64,000 nt of DNA from Microbispora catharanthi. GTDB lineage: Bacteria > Actinomycetota > Actinomycetes > Streptosporangiales > Streptosporangiaceae. Of this stretch, positions 7,624 through 16,432 are shown in pieces. Each line of letters opens with the position of its first letter. Position 1 is the first letter of the stretch. The notes beneath the pieces were generated by a model. The model saw nothing but the letters and a program-made list of their open reading frames with translations, was not told the origin of the DNA and searched no databases. The stretch lies in contig NZ_VDMA02000001.1 in the NCBI RefSeq assembly GCF_006334915.2, forward strand, positions 1 to 64,000. Direction: 5' to 3'. The position numbers and the translations under genes were made by a program.

Positions 7624-8415
7624 GTGCCGGGCGTCCGAAACCCGTATGGTTTGGTGCCCTTTGTGCTTGTGGACGTGCTGGGGCTGGCCGGGGTCGGCCT
7701 GGTCGCCGGAGTGGTCAGCACGGTTGTGAGCCTGGCCTCGATCGTGTCGTACCCCGCGCTGCTGGCCTTCGGCCTGCCGCCGCTGGCCGCGAACGTCACC
7801 AACACGGTCGCGCTGCTGTTCACCGGTGTGGGAGCGGCGGCCGGGTCGCGGCCCGAACTGGCAGGCCAGGGACGTCTCGTCGGTCGCCTCGGCTTCGCCG
7901 CCGCGCTGGGCGGCGCGGCCGGCGCCGGGCTGCTGCTGGTCACGCCGCCGCGGACGTTCGAGATGGTCGCCCCGTGGCTGGTCGCGGGCGCCTCGCTGCT
8001 GCTGTTGCTGCGCCCGCCACGCCCCGGCCAGGTGAGCCTCGGCGGGGAGGGCGGTCTGGGGCTGCGCGTGGGCGTCCTCTGCGTCGCCGTCTACACGGGC
8101 TACTTCGGGGCCGCCGGCGGGATCATCATGTTCGCCGTGCTCGCGGCGGCGCTCGACCGGCCGGCGGTCGGCGTCAACGCGGTCAAGAACGTCATCTCGG
8201 CGCTCGCCAACGCCGTCGCGGCCGTCTGGTTCGCCGTCTTCGGGCCGGTCGACTGGGCGGCGGTGGGCCCGCTGGCCGCGGGGTTCCTCGTGGGCGGCTG
8301 GCTCGGCCCGGCGGTCGCGCGCCGCCTGCCCGGCCAGACGCTGCGCCTCGCCGCGGCCCTCTGCGGTCTCGCGGTGGCGGTCAAGCTCGGCGTCGACGCC
8401 TACCGTGGCGGCTGA
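7624..8415 (+). CDS. TauE/SafE-family membrane permease
   Basis: A hydrophobic protein with about eight membrane segments (LAGVGLVAGVVSTVVSLAS, AAALGGAAGAGLLLV, VYTGYFGAAGGIIMFAVLA, WAAVGPLAAGFLVGGWLG). The paired half-repeats with VSTVVSLASIVSYPALL and GYFGAAGGIIM are typical of the TauE/SafE group of putative sulfite/organosulfonate or anion exporters. The frame is open upstream into the intron-like remnant. GTG 7624 is preferred because GGAGGG lies five bases before it; GTG 7669 is an alternative. The last 16 bp overlap tail to tail with the small gene at 8400. Substrate is unknown. Confidence 0.75.
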   Translation: MPGVRNPYGLVPFVLVDVLGLAGVGLVAGVVSTVVSLASIVSYPALLAFGLPPLAANVTNTVALLFTGVGAAAGSRPELAGQGRLVGRLGFAAALGGAAGAGLLLVTPPRTFEMVAPWLVAGASLLLLLRPPRPGQVSLGGEGGLGLRVGVLCVAVYTGYFGAAGGIIMFAVLAAALDRPAVGVNAVKNVISALANAVAAVWFAVFGPVDWAAVGPLAAGFLVGGWLGPAVARRLPGQTLRLAAALCGLAVAVKLGVDAYRGG

Positions 8416-8591
8416 GCGGCGATCCCGGGCGGCTCCGCCGCGGCGACGGCCTCGGCGTGCCGGGCCCGCAGGCGCTCCCGGATCTCTTCAGGCGCGTACG
8501 CGCGCCGCCGGCGCTCGGCCCGGGCGATCACCACACCGGTCGCCGCGACACCCGCGAAGGCCGCCATACCGAGTATCTTCCACCAGCGCAT
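8400..8591 (-). CDS. Small single-pass membrane protein (63 aa)
   Basis: An N-terminal membrane segment (WWKILGMAAFAGVAATGVVI) is followed by a highly charged, Arg-rich helix (PEEIRERLRARHAEAVAAA). This matches the layout of small conserved actinobacterial proteins of unknown function. ATG 8591 lies 17 bp from the divergent start at 8609, so the two genes share a promoter region. It overlaps the 3' end of the exporter gene by 16 bp in convergent orientation. No function can be assigned. Confidence 0.6.
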   Translation of the reverse strand: MRWWKILGMAAFAGVAATGVVIARAERRRRAYAPEEIRERLRARHAEAVAAAEPPGIAAQPPR

Positions 8592-8608
8592 GTGCCTAGG
8601 CTACTGCC

Positions 8609-9304
8609 GTGGCTCATACGCGGATAAGTCTCGACAAGGCGCTCGAACTAGCCCGTACCGGCGACGTCTGGGTGTTCCGCGGACGCAGTGTGCCGGACCG
8701 CGCCATCCAGGTCACCACCAACAGCCCGGTGAACCACGTCGGCATGGCCGTCGTCATCGAGGACCTGCCGCCGCTCATGTGGCACGCCGAACTCGGCCGG
8801 TCGCTGCCCGACATGTGGTCGGGCACGCATCAGCGCGGCGTCCAGTTGCACGACATGCGTGACGCGGTCTGCGTCTGGGCGGCCAGGTATGGCCAGCGCG
8901 CCTGGCTGCGGCAGTTGGAGCCGTCCGCCACCGGGGAGATGGAGGACGCCGTCCTGCGGACGATCGCGCGGCTGGACGGCACGCCGTTCCCGTCCACGGC
9001 CCGCCTGGCCGGGCGCTGGCTGCGCGGGCGGCTGCCCTCGCTCCGGCGCGGAGCACGGGACGGCGCTCGGGATGGCGCTCGGGACGGCGCTCGGGACGGC
9101 GCGCTGGACCGTGCGCTGGAGACGGCCTACTGCGCCGAGGTCGTCGCCGTGACGTACGAGGAGATGGGTCTGCTGCCCGCCGGCCGCCGCCCGAACTGGT
9201 ATGACCCCGGAAGGTTCTGGAGCGGCGACAACCTCGTTCTCGGCGGGGGGCACCGGCTGGGCGGAGAGATCGCGGTCGACGTCCCCGGCGGCGAGGCGCC
9301 CTGA
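8609..9304 (+). CDS. YiiX-like permuted papain-fold hydrolase
   Basis: A 231-residue protein with His43 in NSPVNHVGMAVVI and Cys175 in ALETAYCAEVVAV. A His before the Cys is the order seen in permuted NlpC/P60-like amidases (YiiX/YaeF group, family C92). Start GTG 8609; no signal peptide. Between the two halves lies a four-fold DGAR repeat (residues ~150-164) made by a 12-bp tandem repeat, so the insert is probably a flexible loop. The family is thought to act on lipids or peptide/isopeptide bonds, but the substrate is unknown. Confidence 0.6.
   Translation: MAHTRISLDKALELARTGDVWVFRGRSVPDRAIQVTTNSPVNHVGMAVVIEDLPPLMWHAELGRSLPDMWSGTHQRGVQLHDMRDAVCVWAARYGQRAWLRQLEPSATGEMEDAVLRTIARLDGTPFPSTARLAGRWLRGRLPSLRRGARDGARDGARDGARDGALDRALETAYCAEVVAVTYEEMGLLPAGRRPNWYDPGRFWSGDNLVLGGGHRLGGEIAVDVPGGEAP
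9056..9103 (+). repeat. 12-bp tandem repeat, 4 copies, coding
   Basis: CGGGACGGCGCT is repeated four times with one or two substitutions inside the YiiX-like gene, giving (RDGA)n. It keeps frame and probably arose by slippage. Confidence 0.9.
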
Positions 9305-9441
9305 CGGGCATCGGGGGGACCGGTCACATCTACTCGCCGGTACGCACTCGTTCCGAAGTTTTTCTCGCGGCCGTCAACCTAGGGCAACCAAGGCGCGTCA
9401 GGTGTAGGCACCGTTCGTCCAGACCCGGAGGGCAGAGCCCC

Positions 9442-9666
9442 ATGCCTACTCCTGAGATGAGACGCGAGGATCTCGCCGGAACCACCGACCGAGAGCGGTT
9501 GGCACGTCTCGCGCTCGACGCCATACGCCGCCAGGGCCCAGAGGCGGTGCAAGAGGAGACGCTCCGCATGAAGTCCGAGTTGTTCCGGTTGTACGGCTGG
9601 GAGGGGTACCAGCGGGTCATCGCCAAGATGGAGAGCGACCTGGCGCGGCTGCACGAGTCACGCTGA
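9442..9666 (+). CDS. Conserved small protein (74 aa), unknown function
   Basis: A charged, helical, soluble protein beginning MPTPEMRREDLAGTTDRERL with KSELFRLYGWEGYQRVIAKM near the C-terminus. A ribosome site (CCGGAGGGCAG) precedes ATG 9442. Codon bias is typical of the window and the gene stands alone between a plus-strand hydrolase and the convergent S9 peptidase gene. Recognised only as a small actinobacterial hypothetical. Confidence 0.6.
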   Translation: MPTPEMRREDLAGTTDRERLARLALDAIRRQGPEAVQEETLRMKSELFRLYGWEGYQRVIAKMESDLARLHESR

Positions 9667-9682
9667 GGGGCGCCGCCGGGAC

Positions 9683-11776
9683 TCATCCGGAGGAGACGCC
9701 GGTCAGGCGCTGTCCGAGCCACTCGGTCACCCGCCTCACGAATACGATCCGGTTGGCCCGCCGCCGGATCTCGTGCCCCTCGTCCTCGAACAGCAGCAGC
9801 TCGCAGGGCACGCCCCGGCCCCGGGCCGCGCGGACGACCTGCTCGGCCTCGTACACCGGGACGTTGGTGTCCCGCGCGCCGTGCACCACGAGCAGGGGAG
9901 CGGCCAGGCGGTCGAAGGCGTGCAGGGGCGACAGGGCGTGCAGCAGGTCGCGGTCGGCCTCCGGATGGCCGTACTCGCTCACGGCCGCCGCCGCGATCCA
10001 GGGCTCCGTACGCTCGTAGAAGGTGGCGAAGTCCGCCATCCCGCACACGTCCACCCCGGCGCGGAAGAGCCGTGGATATGTGACGAGCGCGGCCAGCGTG
10101 AGGTAGCCGCCGTACGACCAGCCCAGGCACGCGAGCCGGGCGGGGTCGGCGAGCCCGGCCCGCACCAGATAGGCGGCGCAGTCGGCCACGTCGTCGATGG
10201 CGCGGAAGCGCGACGCGTGGTTGTCGGCGTCGCGGAAGGCCCGCCCGAACCCGGCCGAGCCGCGCACGTTCGGCGCGAACACGCCGATGCCTGCGGCCAC
10301 CAGGCACTGGTACAGCGGGGTGAACACCGGTCGCTCCTGGTCCTCGGGCCCGCCGTGCAGGAAGACCGCGTACGGCGCCGGGCCCAGGACGCCGGGTGGC
10401 CGGTAGAGCCATCCGCTGAGCTCCAGCCCGTCGCGGGCCGGGACGCGCACGAGTTCGGCGTCCACGGCCCCGCCGAGCCGGCCGGCCCCGGCGACCGGCA
10501 GATAACGGCCCGCGTCCAGGTCGCACAGCACGACGTACGACGGCTGGGCCGGACCCTCGACGGCGAGCACGGCCACCCGGCCGTCCAGCGAGAGCCTGAT
10601 CGAGGAGACCACCTCCCCTGGCGGAGCGGGGAGCGGGCGTCGCACCCACCCGGGGCCGCCGCCGAACCCCACATCGAACCCCGCACCGAACCCCGCACCG
10701 AACCATGCCGCCGCGCCGCCACTTCCGCCACCGACCCTGCCCCCGGCGCTCGTGGCGGCCTCGGCATCCGCGCCCCCGGCGTCCTCGGAACCGCCGCCGG
10801 GGCCGTTGCCCGCCTCCAGCACCTCCAGTTCCGAGCGCCCGGCCGCGTTCCACACCAGCACGAGGCGGCGGCCGTCCACGCTGAGTGCGAAGCGGTCCAG
10901 TTCGGCGTCCGGGCGCTCGGCCACCACGATCGGCAGGCCCTCTCGGCCCCCGCCGACCTGCCCGCCGACCTGCCCGCCGACCTGCCCGCCGACGGGCACG
11001 GCGGCCAGCGCGGCGCGGTCCCGGCCCGCGTCGGTCAGCAGGTAGGCGGTTCCGCCGTCGGGGGAGAGCACGCCGTGCTCGGTCGAGCCGGGCAGGTCGG
11101 CAAGCAGCGACCGCTCGGCGACGCCCCCGGACGGGCCCGTGCCACTCTCCGGGAGGTGCGCGCCACCCGGGGAGAGGTTCTTGACGTACATGCGCCGGAC
11201 TCCGCGCGGGCCGTGCCGCAGCAGCACCCTCGCGTGGTCGCGGCTGACCGCCTCCGGCTGCAGCAGCGGCCCTGCGGCGACCGTCTCCCGGCCCCCGTTG
11301 GCCGCGTCGATCAGCAGGGCCTCGGTCAGCCCGGCCGCGGAGACCTCGGCCACCAGGAGCAGGTCGCCCCGGCCGGTCCACCCGGCGAACCACGCCGATC
11401 CGCCCTCGGGCGCGGCCAGCGGGCGCAGATCGCCGCCGTCGGTTCGGACCGTCCAGACCTGTGTGTGCTCGCCGCCGCCCGGCGCCACGAGCACGGCCAG
11501 CCGGTCTCCGGCCGGCGACCAGCTCACGTCGGCGACCGGCTCGGGGCCCGTGTCGACGACCCGTGCCCGCCCGCCCGGCCCCAGCGGCTGGACCCAGACC
11601 CGCGGCGCGCCGTCCCTGTCGCTGACGTACGCGACGGCGCGCCGGTCCGGCGCCGGCGCCGGCGTCCAGCAGCCCCAGGCGTCGAGAAAGCCGGCGTCGA
11701 GAAAGCCGGCGTCGAGAGACCCGGCGTCGAGAAACCCGGTGCCGGGGAACGCGGCGCCGAGGAGGTGCTCCGCCAT
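9683..11776 (-). CDS. Prolyl-oligopeptidase-family (S9) serine peptidase
   Basis: A 697-residue S9C-type protein: an N-terminal beta-propeller region (VAYVSDRDGAPRVWVQPL and repeats to ~440), then an alpha/beta hydrolase domain with the nucleophile motif GWSYGGYLTLAA, Asp in VVHGARDTNVPVYEAEQ and His in FEDEGHEIRRRAN. No signal peptide, so cytoplasmic. ATG 11776 shares one base with the TGA of the amidotransferase gene (TGATG), making it the third gene of a coupled operon with the YbdK-like ligase. In that context it could degrade the peptide-amide product (inference). The N-terminus carries four FLDAG-type repeats and the propeller a GGQV repeat, both from tandem DNA repeats. Confidence 0.85.
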   Translation of the reverse strand: MAEHLLGAAFPGTGFLDAGSLDAGFLDAGFLDAWGCWTPAPAPDRRAVAYVSDRDGAPRVWVQPLGPGGRARVVDTGPEPVADVSWSPAGDRLAVLVAPGGGEHTQVWTVRTDGGDLRPLAAPEGGSAWFAGWTGRGDLLLVAEVSAAGLTEALLIDAANGGRETVAAGPLLQPEAVSRDHARVLLRHGPRGVRRMYVKNLSPGGAHLPESGTGPSGGVAERSLLADLPGSTEHGVLSPDGGTAYLLTDAGRDRAALAAVPVGGQVGGQVGGQVGGGREGLPIVVAERPDAELDRFALSVDGRRLVLVWNAAGRSELEVLEAGNGPGGGSEDAGGADAEAATSAGGRVGGGSGGAAAWFGAGFGAGFDVGFGGGPGWVRRPLPAPPGEVVSSIRLSLDGRVAVLAVEGPAQPSYVVLCDLDAGRYLPVAGAGRLGGAVDAELVRVPARDGLELSGWLYRPPGVLGPAPYAVFLHGGPEDQERPVFTPLYQCLVAAGIGVFAPNVRGSAGFGRAFRDADNHASRFRAIDDVADCAAYLVRAGLADPARLACLGWSYGGYLTLAALVTYPRLFRAGVDVCGMADFATFYERTEPWIAAAAVSEYGHPEADRDLLHALSPLHAFDRLAAPLLVVHGARDTNVPVYEAEQVVRAARGRGVPCELLLFEDEGHEIRRRANRIVFVRRVTEWLGQRLTGVSSG
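10951..10986 (-). repeat. 12-bp tandem repeat, 3 copies, coding
   Basis: CGCCGACCTGCC repeated three times in the S9 peptidase gene, giving (GGQV)n in a propeller loop. Confidence 0.85.
11681..11740 (-). repeat. 15-bp tandem repeat, 4 copies, coding
   Basis: GTCGAGAAAGCCGGC and three close variants in tandem near the start of the S9 peptidase gene encode repeated FLDAG/SLDAG pentapeptides. Confidence 0.9.
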
Positions 11777-13557
11777 CAGATTCCTTGAGCCTGCAGCCAC
11801 ATCTCCAGCAGCCCGAGCTGCCACAGCATGTTGACCCCCGTCGTGGTGCGGTGGGCCTCCCGGTTCTCCAGCAGCTCCTCGACGTACGCCTTGTCGAACA
11901 GGCCGCGGGAGCGCGCGGCGGGCGCGGTGAGCGCGTCGCGCACCAGGTCGAGGAACGGCCCGTCGATGTGCCGGATCGCGGGCACCGGGAAGTAGCCCTT
12001 CGGCCGGTCGACGACCTCGCGCGGCAGCAGCGCCCGGGAGGCCTCCTTCAGGATGCCCTTGCCGCCGCCGGCGAGTTTGAGCTCCGGCGGGCACGCCGCC
12101 GCCAGCTCGACCAGCTCGTGGTCGAGGAACGGCGTGCGGGCCTCCAGACCGTGGGCCATCGTCATGTTGTCCACGCGCTTGACCGGGTCGTCGGCGAGCA
12201 TCAGCCGGGTCTCCAGGCGCAACACCGCGTCGAGCGCGGTCTCGGCGCCCGGCCGGTCGAGGTGGCGGCGGACGACATCGGCGCTCACGTCCTCCTCGGC
12301 CAGATGGCCCGGTGCGACGATGCCGGTGAGGTCCTCGTGCGGCCGGTCGAAGAACTCCCGGGCGTACGTCGCGAAGGCCTCCTCGCGTGGCACGGCGGCC
12401 AGCGGCGGGAACCAGCGGTATCCGGCGAACACCTCGTCGGCGCCCTGCCCGGACTGCACGACCTTGACGTGTCCGGCCACCTCTCCCGACAGCAGGTGGA
12501 AGGCGACGCAGTCGTGGCTGACCATGGGCTCGCTCATGGCCCGCACCGCCTCCGGCAGGCCGGAAAGCAGGCGGGAGTCCTCGATGAGGATGCGGTGGTG
12601 GTCGGTGCCGAAGCGTTCGGCGACCAGGTCGGAGTAGCGGAACTCGTCTCCGGCGTCGCCGCCGGCCGCGGGGAATCCGATGCTGAACGTCGACAGGTCC
12701 CGCTGGCCCTCCTCGGCCAGCAGGGCCACGATGACGCTGGAGTCGAGCCCGCCCGACAGCAGCACGCCCACGGGCACGTCCGCGACCATGCGCCTGCGGA
12801 CGGCGGCGCGCAGCCGGTCGAGCACGGCCTCGCGCCAGTCGTGCGCGTCCATCCCCTCGTATCGCGGCAGGCGGGCGAAGGGCGGGTTCCAGTAGACCGT
12901 GTCATGGGAGGTCCCGTCGGCCTCGACCGTGCGTACGGTCGCCGGAGGCAGCTTGCGCACGCCGTCGAGGATGGTGCGCTCGCCGGGCACCAGCGAGTGG
13001 AAGGTCATGTAGTGGTGCAGCGCGACCGGATCGATGTCGGTGCTCACCTCGCCCCCGGCCAGCAGCGCGGGCAGGGTGGAGGCGAAGCGCAGCCGCCGCC
13101 CGTCCCCTGACACGTACATCGGTTTGATGCCGAGCCGGTCGCGGGCGAGCGTCAGCCGTCCCGTCGCCGGTTCGAAGACGGCGAAGGCGAACATCCCCGC
13201 GAGGCGGTGCACGCAGTCGGGGCCCCAGCGGTGGAACGCCTTGACCAGGACCTCGGTGTCGGAGTCGGAGAAGAAGCGATATCCCTCGGCCCGCAGCTCC
13301 TCGCGCAGCTCGCGGTAGTTGTAGAGGCAGCCGTTGAAGACCGCGGCCAGGCCGAGGGAGGAATCCGCCATCGGCTGGGCCGCCTTGTCCGACAGGTCGA
13401 TGATTTTCAGGCGCCGGTGGCCGAGGGCGACCGGGCCCTGCGACCACAGGCCCGACCCGTCCGGGCCGCGATCGTGCATCGCGTCGGTCATCCTGCCCAC
13501 CGCGCCGATGTCGGCGCGCCGCCCGTCGAAACGGATCTCGCCGGTCAGTCCGCACAT
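11776..13557 (-). CDS. N-acetylglutaminylglutamine amidotransferase-type asparagine synthase
   Basis: A 593-residue class-II glutamine amidotransferase fused to an ATP-pyrophosphatase synthetase domain. Cys2 (MCGLTGEIRF) is the glutaminase nucleophile, with RGPDGSG and FNGCLYNYRELR typical of the Ntn domain. The PP-loop is VLLSGGLDSSVIVALLA, followed by VVQSGQGADEVFAGYRW and GLEARTPFLDHELVE. Overall it resembles the amidotransferase that forms the terminal amide in the NAGGN osmolyte pathway (AsnO type) more than housekeeping AsnB. It starts 3 nt after the YbdK-like ligase gene and overlaps the peptidase gene by 1 nt, so the three are one transcription unit. Substrate is inferred, not shown. 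Confidence 0.8.
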   Translation of the reverse strand: MCGLTGEIRFDGRRADIGAVGRMTDAMHDRGPDGSGLWSQGPVALGHRRLKIIDLSDKAAQPMADSSLGLAAVFNGCLYNYRELREELRAEGYRFFSDSDTEVLVKAFHRWGPDCVHRLAGMFAFAVFEPATGRLTLARDRLGIKPMYVSGDGRRLRFASTLPALLAGGEVSTDIDPVALHHYMTFHSLVPGERTILDGVRKLPPATVRTVEADGTSHDTVYWNPPFARLPRYEGMDAHDWREAVLDRLRAAVRRRMVADVPVGVLLSGGLDSSVIVALLAEEGQRDLSTFSIGFPAAGGDAGDEFRYSDLVAERFGTDHHRILIEDSRLLSGLPEAVRAMSEPMVSHDCVAFHLLSGEVAGHVKVVQSGQGADEVFAGYRWFPPLAAVPREEAFATYAREFFDRPHEDLTGIVAPGHLAEEDVSADVVRRHLDRPGAETALDAVLRLETRLMLADDPVKRVDNMTMAHGLEARTPFLDHELVELAAACPPELKLAGGGKGILKEASRALLPREVVDRPKGYFPVPAIRHIDGPFLDLVRDALTAPAARSRGLFDKAYVEELLENREAHRTTTGVNMLWQLGLLEMWLQAQGI

Positions 13558-13560
13558 GTC

Positions 13561-14700
13561 CTACCTCCCGGCCGCCGCGAGTCGCCGGTCCCCGGATCTC
13601 GTCTCGGCCAGCAGGAGGTCCACCACGTCGGTCAGGCGGCCGCCGCGCCGGAACGCCTCGCGCTGCCGGCCGGCCGAACCGCCGTCCGACAGCGCGCGGG
13701 CCGCCAGCGACGAGACGAGCGCCCAGTCGCCGGCCTCCTCCAGCTGCGGCCGGAGCCCCTCCATCATCCGGACGACGACCGTGCGGGCCGGCCTCGGCAC
13801 GCCCTCGACGGGATCGACCAGCTCGCCCTCCAGCCCCGAGCGCGCCGCCCGCCAGGAGGCGGCCCGCACCAGCTCCGTACGCACGGAATCCTCAGCGGCG
13901 GAGGGCGGCGCGTCGGCGGCGAGGGAGTCGAGCTCCCGGCTGACGAGCGCGCGGAACAGCCCGGCGATCAGCACGATGTCGTCCACGCGCGGGCAGGCGT
14001 CGCACACCCGCAGCTCGACGGTCGGCACGTGCTCCGACGGCCTGACGTCGAAGTAGAGCATGCCGGGATCGCTGATGACCCCCGACCGGATCAGCTCGTC
14101 CACCATCGCGTCGTACTCCTCGGCCGACTCGAACCGCGTCGCGGGTCCCGCTGTCGGCCAGCGCTGCCACACCATGGACCGGAAGCTCGCGTAGCCGGTG
14201 TCGGCCCCCATCCAGTACGGCGAGCTGCAGCTCAGTGCCAGCAGCGGCGGCAGCCAGGGAGCCAGCCGGTGTGCGACGGCCACCGCGAGGTCGCGGTCGC
14301 GCACCTCGGCGTGCACCTGCGTGCCGCAGATGAGCTGCTCGCGGGCGAGCGCCTGGTAGTCGGCCAGCATCTGCTCGTAGCGCGGATCGGGGGAGATCTT
14401 CACCGTCTCGGGATCGACCAGCGGGACCGTCCCCGCCGCGACGACGCCCAGGCCGAGGCCGTCCGCCGCGGCGACCGCGTCGGCGCGCAGCCCGGTCAGC
14501 GCCCGGGAGAGGTCCTCCAGACGCGTGCACGGGCGGGTGTTGGCCTCCACGACCGAGCGGTGCAACTCCTGCGTGAACCGGTCGGGTGGCAGCTGCTCGA
14601 GGAGCAGACCAGCGCGTGGGACGAGCTGCCGGGTTCCCAGGTCCACGACGTGGAACTCCTCTTCGACGCCGACCGTGATGTCCCGTGCGAGGTCCGTCAT
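13561..14700 (-). CDS. YbdK-type carboxylate-amine ligase (GCS2 family)
   Basis: A 379-residue glutamate-cysteine ligase family 2 protein. ITVGVEEEFHVVDLGTRQLV is the N-terminal metal/ATP motif, with QLICGTQVHAEVRDRDLAVA and LRVCDACPRVDDIVLIAGLF in the core. ATG 14700 is preferred over an upstream in-frame ATG at 14763 because GGGGAG lies seven bases before it and homology begins there. The family joins an amino group to a carboxylate with ATP; YbdK itself has weak gamma-glutamylcysteine ligase activity. As first gene of a unit with an amidotransferase and a peptidase it may make a gamma-glutamyl or related dipeptide that is then amidated (inference). Confidence 0.85.
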   Translation of the reverse strand: MTDLARDITVGVEEEFHVVDLGTRQLVPRAGLLLEQLPPDRFTQELHRSVVEANTRPCTRLEDLSRALTGLRADAVAAADGLGLGVVAAGTVPLVDPETVKISPDPRYEQMLADYQALAREQLICGTQVHAEVRDRDLAVAVAHRLAPWLPPLLALSCSSPYWMGADTGYASFRSMVWQRWPTAGPATRFESAEEYDAMVDELIRSGVISDPGMLYFDVRPSEHVPTVELRVCDACPRVDDIVLIAGLFRALVSRELDSLAADAPPSAAEDSVRTELVRAASWRAARSGLEGELVDPVEGVPRPARTVVVRMMEGLRPQLEEAGDWALVSSLAARALSDGGSAGRQREAFRRGGRLTDVVDLLLAETRSGDRRLAAAGR

Positions 14701-14915
14701 GTAGCCGCTCCCCAGGCTGATGAGTGCTTTCGTGTCCTCTGCCCCGAAAGGCGGCTTATGCACGTCTCTGGTTTTGCATGGTGATGAAAGTTACAGGCCC
14801 TCACCGAAGGATCCCCAGCTCACCGGGATCGTCCGTGACGGCGCCTTGACCGGGTCGCCGCCCCGCCGCCACGATCTCGGCGTTTGGAGCACGACCGTGA
14901 CCGCAGGGGAGCTCG

Positions 14916-16310
14916 ATGACCGGCCGCGCAACCTCCGTCCGACGCCGCATCTGGGCGGCCGCCGTCGCCGCGGTGCTGCTCACCGCCTGGCCCGCCGCGA
15001 CGCCGGCCGGCGCGGTCGACGACCCGCCCGCGCCGGTGACCGGCAGCGCGACCTACTTCGACGGCCTCGGCTCGCCGTACGGCGGCTGCGGCCTGCCGCA
15101 GTCCGAGCTGGACTCGCAGGACTTCGTCGCGCTCAACGTGTACGACACCCCCGGCGACTACTCCTTCTACCCCCGGCCGCTGACCGGCGCGAACGCGTCC
15201 AAGGCCGGGCTGTGGAACAACGGCCTCAACTGCGGCCGGTACGTGCAGGTGACCGTCTCCGACTACTGCACCGGAGTCAACGACGGCGCGCCCGGCCAGC
15301 CGTTCTGCCGCAACGGCTCGTGGGTCTCCGACGCCTACAACGGCGCCACGCTCACGATGCTCGTCGCCGACAGCTGCGGCGACTCCAACGGCTGGTGCCG
15401 CGACGACCGGTATCACCTGGACCTGTCGAAGCCGTCGCTCAACAGGTTCGCCAAGAACGGGGCGCCGGTCGGGGACATGTACCCGAACCACTGGAACAAC
15501 CGCCACGTGACCTGGTCGTTCGTCCCTGCACCCGGCTACAGCGGTGACATCAGGATCGGGTTCATGAAGGGCGCGCAGGCGTGGTGGCCCGCGATCGCGG
15601 TCTCCCACCTGCCCAACGGCATCCACGGGGTGGAGTACTACGCCGACGGCGCCTGGAAGCAGGCCCAGATGAACTCCGACATGGGCCAGTCGTACATCAT
15701 CGGCGGGGTCACGCAGGGCGCGACGCGGTTCCAGATCCGGGTGCGCGACGTGTCCGACGCGCTGGTGAACGGCGGCCGGGTCTACAGCTTCGCCCTGCCC
15801 GCGTCCTGCGGATCGCAGTGCGGCGCGGACTACACCGAGGCGAGCTACACCACGACGACGCCCAGCGGCTCGCCGTCGCCGTCACCGTCCGCGTCGCCCT
15901 CGGCATCACCGTCCGTCTCGCCCTCCGCCTCGCCGTCGGCGTCCCCTTCCGCGTCCCCTTCTGTGTCCCCCTCCGCGTCGCCCAGCCCCAGCCCGTCCCC
16001 GTCGGCGAACCCCGGGACCTGCCAGGTGACCTACCAGGTGGCCAGCTCGTGGCAGGGCGGGTTCACGGCGAACGTCACGGTCAAGAACACCGGCGCCGCG
16101 GTCTTGCCGGACTGGACGGTCACCTGGGACATGCCGTCCGGAGTGAGCCTCGTCAGCGGCTGGAGCGCGACCGTGACCTCCAGCGGCACCCGCTGGACGG
16201 CCAAGGCGCCCTCGTGGGCGAGGAGCCTCGCGCCCGGCGCGTCGGCGAGCTTCGGCTTCCAGGCGTCCGGCCCCTCCTCGCCGGGGGCGAGCGGGTTCGC
16301 CTGCTCCTGA
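14916..16310 (+). CDS. Secreted expansin-like protein with CBM2
   Basis: A 464-residue exported protein: signal peptide with RRRIWAAAVAAVLLTAWPAA and cleavage near AGA-VDD; a double-psi barrel expansin/GH45-like domain (residues ~40-200) with Cys pairs and GYSGDIRIGF at its end; an Ig-like expansin domain 2 (GIHGVEYYADGAWKQAQMN); a Ser-Pro linker of ~55 residues; and a C-terminal CBM2 (TCQVTYQVASSWQGGFTANV, WDMPSGVSLVSGWSA). Expansins loosen cellulose or chitin networks without hydrolysis; CBM2 would anchor it to cellulose. GGGGAG precedes ATG 14916. Divergent from the ligase operon. Confidence 0.85.
   Translation: MTGRATSVRRRIWAAAVAAVLLTAWPAATPAGAVDDPPAPVTGSATYFDGLGSPYGGCGLPQSELDSQDFVALNVYDTPGDYSFYPRPLTGANASKAGLWNNGLNCGRYVQVTVSDYCTGVNDGAPGQPFCRNGSWVSDAYNGATLTMLVADSCGDSNGWCRDDRYHLDLSKPSLNRFAKNGAPVGDMYPNHWNNRHVTWSFVPAPGYSGDIRIGFMKGAQAWWPAIAVSHLPNGIHGVEYYADGAWKQAQMNSDMGQSYIIGGVTQGATRFQIRVRDVSDALVNGGRVYSFALPASCGSQCGADYTEASYTTTTPSGSPSPSPSASPSASPSVSPSASPSASPSASPSVSPSASPSPSPSPSANPGTCQVTYQVASSWQGGFTANVTVKNTGAAVLPDWTVTWDMPSGVSLVSGWSATVTSSGTRWTAKAPSWARSLAPGASASFGFQASGPSSPGASGFACS
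15868..16005 (+). repeat. Ser-Pro linker coded by short degenerate tandem repeats
   Basis: Units of TCGCCGTCGCCG/TCCGCGTCGCCC type (6-12 bp) repeat across the expansin linker and encode (SPSA/SPSP/SPSV)n. This is a coding low-complexity repeat, not an array. Confidence 0.85.
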
Positions 16311-16432
16311 CCCTCGCGACCTGCCTCTGACCCGTCCGACCGTTCCCGACCTCCGGCCGGCTCGCGTGCCTCGGCGCCACGCGGGCCGGCCGCTCCATGT
16401 CTGCCGCAGGAGGAGAAAGGTCCCGCGAGGCA

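Noticed and set aside
13207-14784. Plus-strand 525-codon frame opposite the ligase/amidotransferase genes
   Set aside because: Shadow frame; no motifs, whereas the minus-strand genes have complete catalytic signatures.
14764-14915. Riboswitch (for example c-di-AMP ydaO type) before the expansin gene
   Set aside because: No recognisable conserved core; sequence also serves the divergent ligase promoter.
15868-16005. CRISPR-like periodicity
   Set aside because: Repeats are in-frame Ser-Pro codons of a linker; no unique spacers.
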